Below are positions 34,427 through 43,949 of a stretch of DNA of 64,000 nucleotides, piece after piece (the first letter of the stretch is position 1; the number at the start of each line of letters is the position of its first letter). The position numbers and the translations under genes were made by a program. The stretch is from Deuterostichococcus epilithicus (taxonomy: Eukaryota; Chlorophyta; Trebouxiophyceae; Prasiolales; Stichococcaceae). The notes beneath the pieces are model-generated. The model did not search any database. It was not told the DNA's origin and saw nothing but the letters and a program-made list of their open reading frames with translations. The stretch is taken from the NCBI GenBank assembly GCA_033439295.1, contig JAVTLE010000003.1:1612001-1676000 (forward strand), read 5' to 3'.

Positions 34427-34665
34427 ATCCCACTTGTGAACGAGGGCGCGGCGGGGTGAACCTCCAAAGGAATCGTCGTTCGAACAATGTCGGTGGAGGA
34501 CTCTGAAACCACTAGGGAATGCAGGCCCTATGAGACTAGCGAAAGGCAATAGTCCCGATGAGGCTGAACTATCTGACGGTCCTGCAAGTGCAACGTCACG
34601 GCGGCGGCGGCAGCAAAGCCATGCACACGCGGCTGGAACGATCCGCTGACAAAACTAGCGCGCTA
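34427..34665 (-). repeat. Dispersed repeat R, copy 2, left part
   Basis: Nearly the same sequence as 32187-32425, interrupted at GCTAG by the SINE at 34666 and resumed at 34932. Confidence 0.65.
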
Positions 34666-34931
34666 GTGGTTGGAAAACGAAAAATACCCATAAGGTCGCG
34701 AGTTCGATTCACGACTCATGCGGACAAAAATAAAGGAGTGAATTGGGTCATAGTCATACATATGACTGCCCTGCTTTCGCATTGCTTCGGCAATCACCCA
34801 TCGCTATCGATCACCTTCGGGTGACACTCCCCATCATCTCTTGGTTGTGTATATAAGTGGATTTGATTCCACTTTCACAACCAACCTTCCGGTCAAAGGT
34901 TCTTCCACTTTTCACGCTCCACCACCCCCAA
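34666..34931 (+). mobile_element. tRNA-related SINE, copy 2
   Basis: 266 bp starting GTGGTTGGAAAACG, B-box-like GAGTTCGATTC at 34700-34710, ending CACCACCCCCAA. Flanked by GCTA(G) at 34662-34666 and 34932-34936. The same locus without the SINE is present in repeat R copy 1, so the ends and the target duplication are directly visible. Confidence 0.85.
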
Positions 34932-35420
34932 GCTAGATAAGACGTGGAGCAATTGTCTCTATGTGCCACGGCACCCGCAGGTAAACCCAGTAAACCCCCC
35001 GCAGACATGCAGGCCGGTAGCGCACAAGGCGCCGAGCTCTCTGGCTCGCTGGGGCCCGTTCCGCCGCAAGGCGTCCTGCATGCTGGTGAAAGCGACCGAG
35101 CCCAAGGTAACAGAGGGCTGGCGCTTGCAATGGCTGACATCCAGGCGGCTGACGCCGCCAGCTATCGGATAACGCGCAACGCCGGGCACCCTGGTCATCT
35201 GTGGTCGACGCCTCCATGCCAGCGGGTTCCGCGAGTGCCTGGCTCTGATGAGTCCGTGCTTTTAGTTGAATCCGGTCTTCTTCCTTGTGCTCTCCCTCTA
35301 AGTCTCGGTGATGATGACGGTGATGGTGACGGCGACGGTTGGGATGTTTTTCTTCGTGTTTGCGTGTGTGGTGTGGATGGTGACGACGACGGTGACGGTG
35401 AAGTTGCCAGCGGGGTGATG
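34932..35420 (-). repeat. Repeat R copy 2, right part, LINE-like 3' UTR and GAC/GGT-rich stretch
   Basis: 34932-~35115 continues R into a diverged version of the LINE 3' UTR. ~35305-35400 is a simple-sequence stretch of GATGGTGACGG-type units. No gene seen. Confidence 0.5.
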
Positions 35421-35765
35421 GACTTGGACTTGGTTACATACTGTGCAGTCAAGTGGTTGACTATAGCACAGGCCCGAAGGCGGTCGGAATGCGCAACATC
35501 AAGCGACAAGCTGAGGGAACAAACGGAAAGGGCGTCGAGCAGACCAAAACGACATCGGCAACCATGTCCGGTCATAGAGTCATGTGCCACGGCACCCGCG
35601 GGTAAACCCAGTAAACCCCGCGCAGACATGCAGGGCCAGTTGCGCACAAGGCGCCGAGCTTTCTGACTCGCTGGGACCAGAAACGCCGTGAGGCGCCCTT
35701 GCATGCTAGTGGAAGCAAGGCCAACACAAAAGCCAAGGACTGAAAAACACCTGCTAGGCCTAACA
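35421..35765 (-). mobile_element. LINE copy k (tail and 3' UTR), minus strand
   Basis: Tail TTGGACTTGG then 3' UTR to CCTAAC at about 35764, joined to plus-strand ORF sequence of copy l. Confidence 0.75.
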
Positions 35766-36718
35766 GGAGGCTTCTGAGAAAGTGCAGAGGAGCTTTTTGC
35801 GGGCTCTTCTTGGCGTGCGTGCAGGCACGCCCAAGGCGGCGCTACTCGGCGAGGCGGGTCGCTTTGAGGCGGCGCACACAGCAATGACGCTGATCTGCCG
35901 CTTCTGGAACCGGCTAGTGGACATGCCCGACACGCGGCTCACCAAGCAGGCGAGGTTGATGACGCAGAGCACATGCTCTGGGGGTGTTCTGCTCTGCTAG
36001 ACCAGCGCCTCCAGCACGTGGAGCTGTTCAGCCGGGGCGACGCCACAGTCGAGGCGTTCATGCAGCAGGACCCTGCCAGCTTGGGGGTGTTTCTGCGGCA
36101 TTGCGCCGATCGCTGCGCGGAGCTAGTGGGCTGGGGCTCGAGCTCTCAATGAGGCCTATCATCATCATGCTTTCGAGGCAGAGGGCACCTTGCCGTCGGG
36201 ACTTTTGGGGTCGGCATGGGGGTAGATGGCGATTGCATTTTCTGTGTTTGGGTTTCGGAGTGGTGTGCCATAGCGCTCGCGGAATCCTGCGATGGGAGCG
36301 GCTAGCTCAGGTGCCGGGGGCACTTTAGGCATGTTGCGCAGTCAGACATCCCGCAGCCTTGGCAGCGGGAGGTTAGGCCTAGCAGGTGTTTTTCAGTCCT
36401 TGGCTTTTGTGCTTGGCCTGCTTCCACCAGCATGCAGGGCGCCTCACGGCGTTTCCGGTCCCAGCGAGCCAGAGAGCTCGGCGCCTTGTGCGCAACTGGT
36501 CCTGTATGTCTGCGCGGGGTTTACTGGGTTTACCCGCGAGTGCTGTGGCACATGACTCTATGACTGGACATGGTTGCCGATGTCGTTTTGGTCTGCTCGA
36601 CGCCCTTTCCGTTTGTTCCCTCAGCTTGTCGCTTGCTGTTGCGCATTCCGACCGCCTTCGGGCCCGTGTTATAGTCAGCCACTTGACTGCACAGTATGTA
36701 ACCAAGTCCAAGTCCAAG
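35766..36718 (+). mobile_element. LINE copy l, plus strand, internally deleted
   Basis: Starts in the ORF (KVQRSFLRALLGVRAGTPKA), jumps at about 35952 from the RLTKQA codons to the end of the ORF, then 3' UTR and a CCAAGTCCAAG tail ending at 36718. Confidence 0.8.
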
Positions 36719-36879
36719 ACTCGGCGAAGGCCCATGAGCAGGGTATAGGGTGCATTTGCTGTGCTCCCTCCGCGCCATTTGAGAAGGGAGGCCGCCACTT
36801 GGCGCCCCAGCGCCGCCAAAAAACTTCGGAGAAGCGGCCCCCACCATGCAAAACATGTTTGTGAGGCGCTCCGGCACCT

Positions 36880-39700
36880 GCCTTGGAGGTCCTCTAGCTC
36901 AGCGATTGACACTGCCAGCTGTCCGAGTGGCGCCCGTCTGAAATGGCGCACCTCCTGGGGGGGCTCGTCCTCCCTCCTCTCCACGACCCTCCTGTTGAAG
37001 GGTCCCGAGGCTGACGCGCTACTGCCCGTGCTGGACGCAGCAGCAGAGGGCGGCGGTGGGCGGCCGCCGGCGCACGAGCCTGCGCCGAGTATGCATGGGT
37101 CCTGATCCGGGCATTTCCCACATAAGGTCTGAGGGGTCAAAGCTTGTTGTCGTCAGATGCATTGGTTTCCCAGCGCGGCCCAAAAGTTTCTGGCATGCCG
37201 ATATGGACCTGCTGCATGAGGTGGTTCTCGAATGGCCGCTGCTGTCGTCGCCAGCACGGAGTGGGCAGCAGAGTGCAGAAAAAGGAGGCGGAGAAATACG
37301 GTGCAGCAGATGGAAGGCAGAGAAATGCGGTGCAGCAGACGGCTGTATATCGGCCATGAGCGCAGCGCTTATGGGAGATGCTTTGCTGTGTGGGCCGAGC
37401 GATCTTCCAACACAGAGCGGGGCACGGCCCACACTTGGTTGCTCCCTGTGGGTCGGTGCGCCGCGCAGCAGCGACCGCCACGCCCCTGCCGCCCGCCGGA
37501 CCGTCCGCTGCTGGTTGGGCCCATCGCGGCGCCCCGCCTGCGAGCGTGGGGATGAGCATAGACAGCAGCTCACAGTGATCTGGAGTTCACTACCGCTGTG
37601 GGGCGCCAGCGTCATGCGGTGTTCAGGCCGGCGACTGACAGGCCGCCTGCAGCATCAAGCGTAACTTCAGTGTTCCGTCTGCCTAAATCACACGAAAGGC
37701 GGTGCTTCCCTCTGGTTTCGCTGGAGGACTCTCATTAGGACTCGAGATGCGACGATGTCGGCGCAGCGTGAGGCGCGACCCCGGAACAGCAGACGGCAGC
37801 CGACTCAGCCCATGCACTGCTTGGAGCCAAGCCACTGTCGCTGACATGAACACATCAAGCTTCACCTTGATGCCGGGCTCGTCAGCGGCACCGCTGCTGC
37901 TGGTGGTCTTGCCGTCAGCTGGTCCTGCAGGCGAGTTCTCAATGTTGTGCATCATGGCGTTGGCGGCTGCAAGGCCGCACTGTGACAATCAGACCACCGG
38001 CAGCGTGAGACTGTCCCATCGTGCCACGTCTGTTGCAATGGCACATGGTGCCGAATCCTCGATCTGAACCCAAATGAGCATGATGAACTTTGTGGCAGGC
38101 TTGTTGCATAAGCAGGACACATGCGGGAAGACTGCTGCTCGGCGCCTGGCGCTCGTTTGCACTCACCGGATGTCGCCCTGTCTGCGGCCTGCACAGGCCG
38201 CAGGACTGCTGTTGAAAGCACAGTTCATTCAGGCGAGCACTGTTGCTTCAAGCATGCACGAGCCAAGCTGTCGGCAGTCTGAAGCTGTCCCGCTTGCAAG
38301 TCGCATGCCGAGGCAGCCTGAACATTAACAAAGATGCTTCTTTGCCTGTCCCTATCAACTTGCCGTCATCCCGCAAGATATCCCGCCAACAAGGCACATA
38401 TTGCAGCAAATGGATTTGCTGCCGATGCTCATGCTTCCCCCAGGGACTGTTTGCTGTTGCATGTTTCTCATTCCAGTGCATCAATCGTGAAATGAGGCAG
38501 ATGTGCTCGAATGACATTGAGTGTCCGTTGACATGACCTGCCCATGAGCGGCTTGTACACATTCGTAAGGTCATCGCGAAGTGCAGGCGCACAGAAAACA
38601 AACCTGGCAAGCTCTACCGACAGTAGTGCACAGCAAACATGGTTGAAGGTGCATCAAGTCCTTGCCTAGACATATTCTCATGATCGATGTGAACCAACAA
38701 GCACGAGACTTGATCCTTCTTTTTTTTTCCTAGAAAGACTGCAGGCTCGCCGTCAAGCTGGTGGGTGAGCAACGGCTTGCCCAGCGGCTCATCGCCGGTG
38801 CTGGCGGCAAGGTACAGCGCCATCTGCATGGCTGCCTCTCGCCATGCCAGACTGCCAGTGGCGGCCCCGGTAGTGGCAGGGCTGCTCGCCAGGGCCGCTG
38901 GCCTGGCGGCAGCTGCCAGCCCCTGGCCACCAATTTCTGGCGCCTGACCGCCGCTGCTGCCGCCTGGAGCTGCCGTCGCTGCCGCCAATGCGTGGCGGGC
39001 GGCAGGCGCCATCAGCAAGGTTGCGGGAACATCGAGCTGCTGGTGAGCTGCTGCAGCTGAAGCGTCCTTCATCTTGCGAACTTCTCAGAAGTGCAAGAAT
39101 GATGGGCCGCGCGGTCAGCTCGACAGCGGCAAAGCAGCGAGGTTCACCTGTAGCCATGCCGCCGGCACATCGCAGTGTCACCTTGCCAGCGTTCCGCATA
39201 GCGTGGCTGATGACACACTTGAGATGAGTGCCCTAAGGGCAGCAGCCTGATGGGCCAGCCTGGCGGCGGTCGTGGCCGTAACACTTCGCAGGATGTCCAT
39301 AAATGCTGCTCTCCCATTGACAATCGCTTCACCAATACCACCTCACGTGATCGATGCATGGCTGTGGGCCGCAGCTGTAAAGCGACAGGTCATGTCTCAC
39401 ACCCTGCCAGGCCGCTCGGTCAGGCATCGGCCGGGTGATGATGATGGCAAGCGCCGCTGAGATGCGGCCCGTTTGCAAGCGGGCCGGTGTCAGCGGATGG
39501 CGTGGGAGACCCACCTCCAGGGTGTATCGACAATGCCGCCTCGCCGCCGCTGCATCACGCACCCGCCGCGGCCGTGCTAAGCCGGCAGCCAGCAGTGACG
39601 TGACCCTGCCCGCCACCGCCTCCACCGTGGCTGCGACTGCCGCCACGGTCGCCGAGTGCGCCCGCTCCAGAGTGCTCGCCTGCAGTGAGAGCCGGCTCAT
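36880..39700 (-). CDS. Unrecognised multi-exon gene (weak)
   Basis: Several minus-strand stretches look coding and end at plausible donors but I could not join them into one model. 39700-39515 (MSRLSLQASTLERAHSATVA, an Ala/Val/Thr-rich helix). ~39350-39240 (EAIVNGRAAFMDILRSVTA). ~39072-38740 (Ala/Gly-rich, then SLAWREAAMQMALYLAASTG). ~37984-37868 (AAANAMMHNIENSPAGPADG, ends GIK before a GT). ~37080-36895 (RRVVERREDEPPQEVRHFRR, LGQLAVSIAELEDLQ). No known family recognised. The LINE cluster begins directly beyond its 3' side, so the gene could be truncated by it, or this may be a pseudogene. Confidence 0.3.
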
Positions 39701-39744
39701 GGCAGAGGCCAGGCGCTTGCCCGGCCGGGCTGGGATGCGCGGCG

Positions 39745-41057
39745 ACCAACAACACCAACTTCAAGCACTTTCAGCTGGGATGGCCGCCATGTCCGTCCAA
39801 AAACGGCTACCGAACAAAAGGTACCTCGCAACCAGGAATAGGCACCAAACAGAATGTAGCAGCAGGGCGGCGGCCGGCGGGCGGCGGCGGCGCAAAAGTG
39901 GCTTGCCGCCCTCCTCTTCAAGCACTTTCAGCTGGGATGGCCGCCGTGTCTGTTAAAATATTTTTTATAACAGTAAAAACCTTGTAGAGCTCCAGCACCT
40001 GCACGCGTATGCGGCACACGAGTCGCCACACGAACCAAAAACAGATCCTCGCAACCGGGAATCGAACAGCAGGGCGGCGGCGGCGGCCGCGCAAAAGTGT
40101 TGTGCCGCTCTCCTCTTTAAGCACTTTCAGCTGGGATAGCCGCCGTGTCTGTTAAAATATTTTTTATAACAGTAAAAACCTTGTACAGCTCCAGCACCTG
40201 CACGCGTATGCGGCACACGAGTCGCCACACGAACCAAAAACAGATCCTCGCAACCGGGAATCGAACAGCAGGGCGGCGGCGGCGGCGCAAAAGTGTTGTG
40301 CCGCCCTCCTCTTCAAGCACTTTCAGCTGGGATGGCCGCCGTGTCTGTTAAAATGTTTTTTTTAACATTTATAACAGTAAAAACCTTGTAGAGCTCCAGA
40401 ACCTGCACGCGTATGCGGCACACGAGTCGCCACACGAACCAAAAACAGATCCTCGCAACCGGGAATCGAACAGCAGGGCGGCGGCGGCGGCGGCGCAAAA
40501 GTGGCTTGCCGCCCTCCTCTTCAAGCACTTTCAGCTGGGATGGCCGCCGTGTCTGTTAAAATGTTTTTTTTAACATTTATAACAGTAAAAACCTTGTAGA
40601 GCTCCAGAACCTGCACGCGTATGCGGCACACGAGTCGCCACACGAACCAAAAACAGATCCTCGCAACCGGGAATCGAACAGCAGGGCGGCGGCGGCGGCG
40701 GCGGCGCAAAAGTGGCTTGCCGCCCTCCTCTTCAAGCACTTTCAGCTGGGATGGCCGCCGTGTCTGTTAAAATATTTTTTATAACTGTAAAAATCTTGTA
40801 GAGCTCCAGCACCTGCACGCGTATGCGGCACACGAGTCGCCACACGAACCAAAAACAGATCCTCGCAACCGGGAATCGAACAGCAGGGCGGCGGCGGCGG
40901 CGCAAAAGTGTTGTGCCGCTCTCCTCTTTAAGCACTTTCAGCTGGGATGGCCGCCGTGTCTGTTGAAATATTTTTTATAACAGTAAAAACCTTGTACAGC
41001 TCCAGCACCTGCACGCGTATGCGGCATACGAGTCGCCACACGAACCAAAACAAGATC
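39745..41057 (-). repeat. Tandem array of ~200-bp units each carrying a tRNA-Glu 3' end
   Basis: Unit ends (CACTTTCAGCTGGGA) fall at 39780, 39937, 40136, 40332, 40540, 40751 and 40947, i.e. spacings 157, 199, 196, 208, 211 and 196. On the minus strand each of five units reads GTTCGATTCCCGGTTGCGAG (the T-arm and acceptor 3' strand of the adjacent tRNA-Glu), then GGATCTGTTTTTGGTTCG with a T-run terminator, then ~130 bp of flank and a variable GCC repeat. An older, decayed unit lies at ~39830. Length variation comes from the GGC run and from a 12-15 bp T-rich insert in two units. The 67-72 codon minus-strand frames inside the units look incidental. Confidence 0.9.
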
Positions 41058-41130
41058 CCTCGCAACCGGGAATCGAACCCGGGTCGCGCGGGTGAGAGCC
41101 GCGTATCCTAGCCGACTAGACTATTGCGAG
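41058..41130 (-). tRNA. trnE-CUC: tRNA-Glu (CUC anticodon)
   Basis: Minus strand folds as a cloverleaf of 73 nt: acceptor CTCGCAA/TTGCGAG with discriminator G, D-arm TAGTCTAGTCGGCTA, anticodon stem CGCGG/CCGCG with loop CTCTCAC (anticodon CTC), T-arm CCGGG/CCCGG with loop TTCGATT. No intron and no encoded CCA. The A box (TAGTCTAGTCGG) and B box (GGTTCGATTCC) are intact and a TTTT run follows about 8 bases downstream, as expected for pol III. Confidence 0.93.
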
Positions 41131-41940
41131 ATGAGTTGCTGCCAGCGTGGTAATTGCCTAATATATACATCCACTTGCCGCTGATTTGAATAAGCGTTAT
41201 GGTCAACTCCCATCAGCGGGAGTCTTCCCGTCCGATCGGCAGGCGGCGCCCAGCAGCTGGCGTGGGATTGAATTTATTGCATACGGTGTGCTTTGTTGCG
41301 GTCTTGCCATTGCTTTGAATTGGCATTGGCTCCTACAGACTGGTCGCTTGTGCTCTTGTCAGAGTGCGTGGTGCGCAGTAGCAGTTTTAAAATACTAGCT
41401 GTCTTATCACGGTGACAGGCCTAACTGTTTGTTTGATCACTTTCGGTGATTCAAACTTATGCACTCAAGTTTTCCGCTTGGCCGTAGTAAACCCTAAGAG
41501 TCGTCGACGGGAAACCTCCTCCGCCTTCTGCCGGTGTCAACCCTGCGTCCTCAGGTCTTCCGTGGTCCGTCAGCTGTTCCTTGGGCCAGTCTGCAGACCT
41601 TGCGTGAGGCAGGGGCGCCTTGCGCTGCGGCTGGCCGTGCGAACGGCGCCCCGGCAGCCGGCGTTGTAAGAGTTGGCGAGTTGATGTAAGAATCGTTTCC
41701 GCGCCCTTAGTACGATTTTCCATAGAACGGGGAAGCACACCCGTCCTATGAAACCATCCTCATAACGAGGGTGGTATTCGCGATTGCCAGACGCAGACTG
41801 TGATTCGGAAGCCTTCCGGCTGCAGAGCGGTCCGCTGGCAGGTTGCACGGCTGCTGCAGCTGGCAGCCACTGCGCACTGCGGCAGGTTGCATAAGGGGCG
41901 TTTCGGAGGCATCAGCGACGGGGGAAAATTAAGGACTTTT

Positions 41941-41978
41941 ATCCCCAGCCATCCTCCCGGCTGTGCCTGGCTGGGGAT
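41941..41978. repeat. Perfect 11-bp inverted repeat
   Basis: ATCCCCAGCCA pairs with TGGCTGGGGAT across a 16-base loop. No T-run follows, so it is not an obvious terminator. Confidence 0.6.
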
Positions 41979-42533
41979 GCTTGGCAGCCGAGCTGCATGC
42001 GGCAAATTGCGCCTGCCCGTTCCAGCAGATGTCAGAAAGGCTCCTGCAGTGGTGTGCGAGTGCTTTCGGCGCAGAAACTTACGTCGCGCTGATTCGCGTG
42101 CACATTTCATGAACTCTTCCCTCACCCCGAGCCGTGAGTGTCCTGGAGCATGCTGATTTGCTATCTGTAGGAGTCCTGCGATCATATCAGGATGGGCATG
42201 CCATGCCAGCTGCTGCATGTTGCGATGCGTCGTTGTGCTGTAGCCGTCTTCGCTACAGGGGTGCTGTCATTCCTCGGCCGGCCTGATTAGCGACCTGGCT
42301 GCTCCCTTTCGGCTGGCCCCTTTCGAGCGACCTGATCAAAATCGCGTCTCGCCCCTGGCGAACGCCCATTGTTAGAGATGCGCGCCCAAACTCGTACTCG
42401 TAGGGTTTGTCGGCATTGACCCTGCACTCGCTTAAGCTTGCCTGGACACTTCCACGTTGTGTTCTCCTCCCAACGTTCGCCTTGGCCCAGTCTGCTATAT
42501 ATCTGCTGCAGTTTTCAGTCACCGACGCCTAGT

Positions 42534-42677
42534 CATCTCTGACAACGACGACTCGTCCGTCAACGTAAGTACCTGTTGTGTTTCCGGCCCTGAAAGACAC
42601 CTGTGCATCTCTGACGACGACGACTCGTCCATCGACGTAAGTACCTGTTGTGCTTTCGGCCCTGAAAGCCACCTGTG
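42534..42677 (+). repeat. 72-bp tandem duplication carrying GTAAGT splice-donor-like motifs
   Basis: Two adjacent 72-bp units, roughly 90 percent alike. Each reads an acidic ISD-DDSS codon string followed by GTAAGTACCTGTTGTG. The period is a multiple of three and the plus frame stays open through both. Confidence 0.75.
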
Positions 42678-43949
42678 AGCCATTGAATCACCCAAGTAGC
42701 TCTACCGAAGCCGACAAAACGGCTTCATGCGCGCTGGCCGCGGGCGCCTGACATGCACCTGTGCGGTTCGCCGAGGTGATGGGGGCTAGTTCCCCATTTG
42801 CGTGTGGTCCTGGGACTGCGCCACCCCGACCCTCAAGTTCAAAGGGCCACACACCCTCGCCGTGCAGCACGCAGGCGGGCTGCGCCAAGCGATGGCCCGG
42901 CCCGCCGCTGGCCTCGAGGCAGCGGCGGCACTCGCTGTCATGGATGTCCCGCCGCCCCGCCGAGCACCGCTGCTCTTGACGCCAAACATGGCTATTGCTC
43001 GTGGTCATCGGCCCGCATACCACCAGCCCTTGCGCACGCAGCGACCCAGCTTGGACCCTCGGCCTGGCAGTGGCTTGACTTCACTGCAAGGTTTCCGCCG
43101 CGTGCCGCCGCACCCTCGCTATTCCTGCTTCACTGCTAACCCCCAACTACTTGCTCATGCTTCGCTGAGCCTGGGAGGTGATGCCATGAAAAGCAAAGTG
43201 TTTGCCATGCCTGCCACTGGCCGCATGCGCCGCTGCGCTGTTCGATTCCCCGTGACGGAACGCCCGGGCGGCGTCCGGCCACCCCTTTGAAAATTGCCCT
43301 GCCTCCCCCGCCCGCGTGCGCCGCCGCGCTGCTCGATTCATGGTGACGGATGGTGTTCAGCTGCCGGTCTTTGGCCGACGTTCCTTCTGCCCAACTACTT
43401 GCGTCGCATGTCTCAGCAACGCTCTGCAACCGCACAGCTGATCACATCGATGTCACTAATTTTGTGAAAGCAGTGACATGGAAAATCGAATCTGCTCTAT
43501 CTTCCGGCGCCTGGCCGGCTGACGGCTCGGCCCACCCCTGAATTTGAAGTTGCGTGTGTTCCACAACATGGCATGGCTTGCATATGTCTTGACTACATCC
43601 GAGAGCTTCCGATTAATCACCGTAAAGCCGTCAAGCAAGCCGTGGCCAGGTGTCATCATGATGACGCATTCGGTGGAACGAAGTTGCTGTCGTCGTCATC
43701 GGCGGCAGCGGCGCGGTGGTTCATTCATATCTCGGCAGCCGGTGCCCGTCTAGAATCAACATGGCAACATAAGTGCTGGTGTCTGTTGGCCTGCACGCTG
43801 GCAGAGAAAGAAGGGGGGTCGAGGTCAACAACGTATGACGACACCACAGCTGAACTCTCGGGAGCTGAAATCTCGGGCTGAAATGGGAGTCTGGGACATG
43901 ACGTCGATCATTCCGCACTACTTGCATCGCCCGCTGCACTCGAGGAGGA

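Larger units (their letters stand above)
41131..43949. other. Gene-poor stretch, no gene supported
   Basis: 2.8 kb without an exon chain I can defend. Holds a perfect 11-bp hairpin (41941-41978), a 72-bp tandem duplication (42534-42677) and some short imperfect duplications near 43200-43345. Open frames here are broken by stops and match no family I know. Confidence 0.4.

Noticed and set aside
35243-35262. CTGATGAGTCCGTG, the start of a hammerhead ribozyme core
   Set aside because: The required GAAA after stem II and a closing stem I/III are missing.
39918-40935. Five near-identical minus-strand ORFs of 67-72 codons in the tandem array
   Set aside because: They arise because the repeat unit happens to be open; they start within the GCC-rich flank and show only the repeat's own identity, no sign of coding selection.
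41058-41130. tRNA-Glu as attachment site of an integrated element
   Set aside because: No integrase or element boundary is seen; the repeats are local tandem copies of the tRNA's own flank.
43210-43345. TTCGATTC motifs suggesting a tRNA
   Set aside because: No acceptor or anticodon arms can be formed around either copy.
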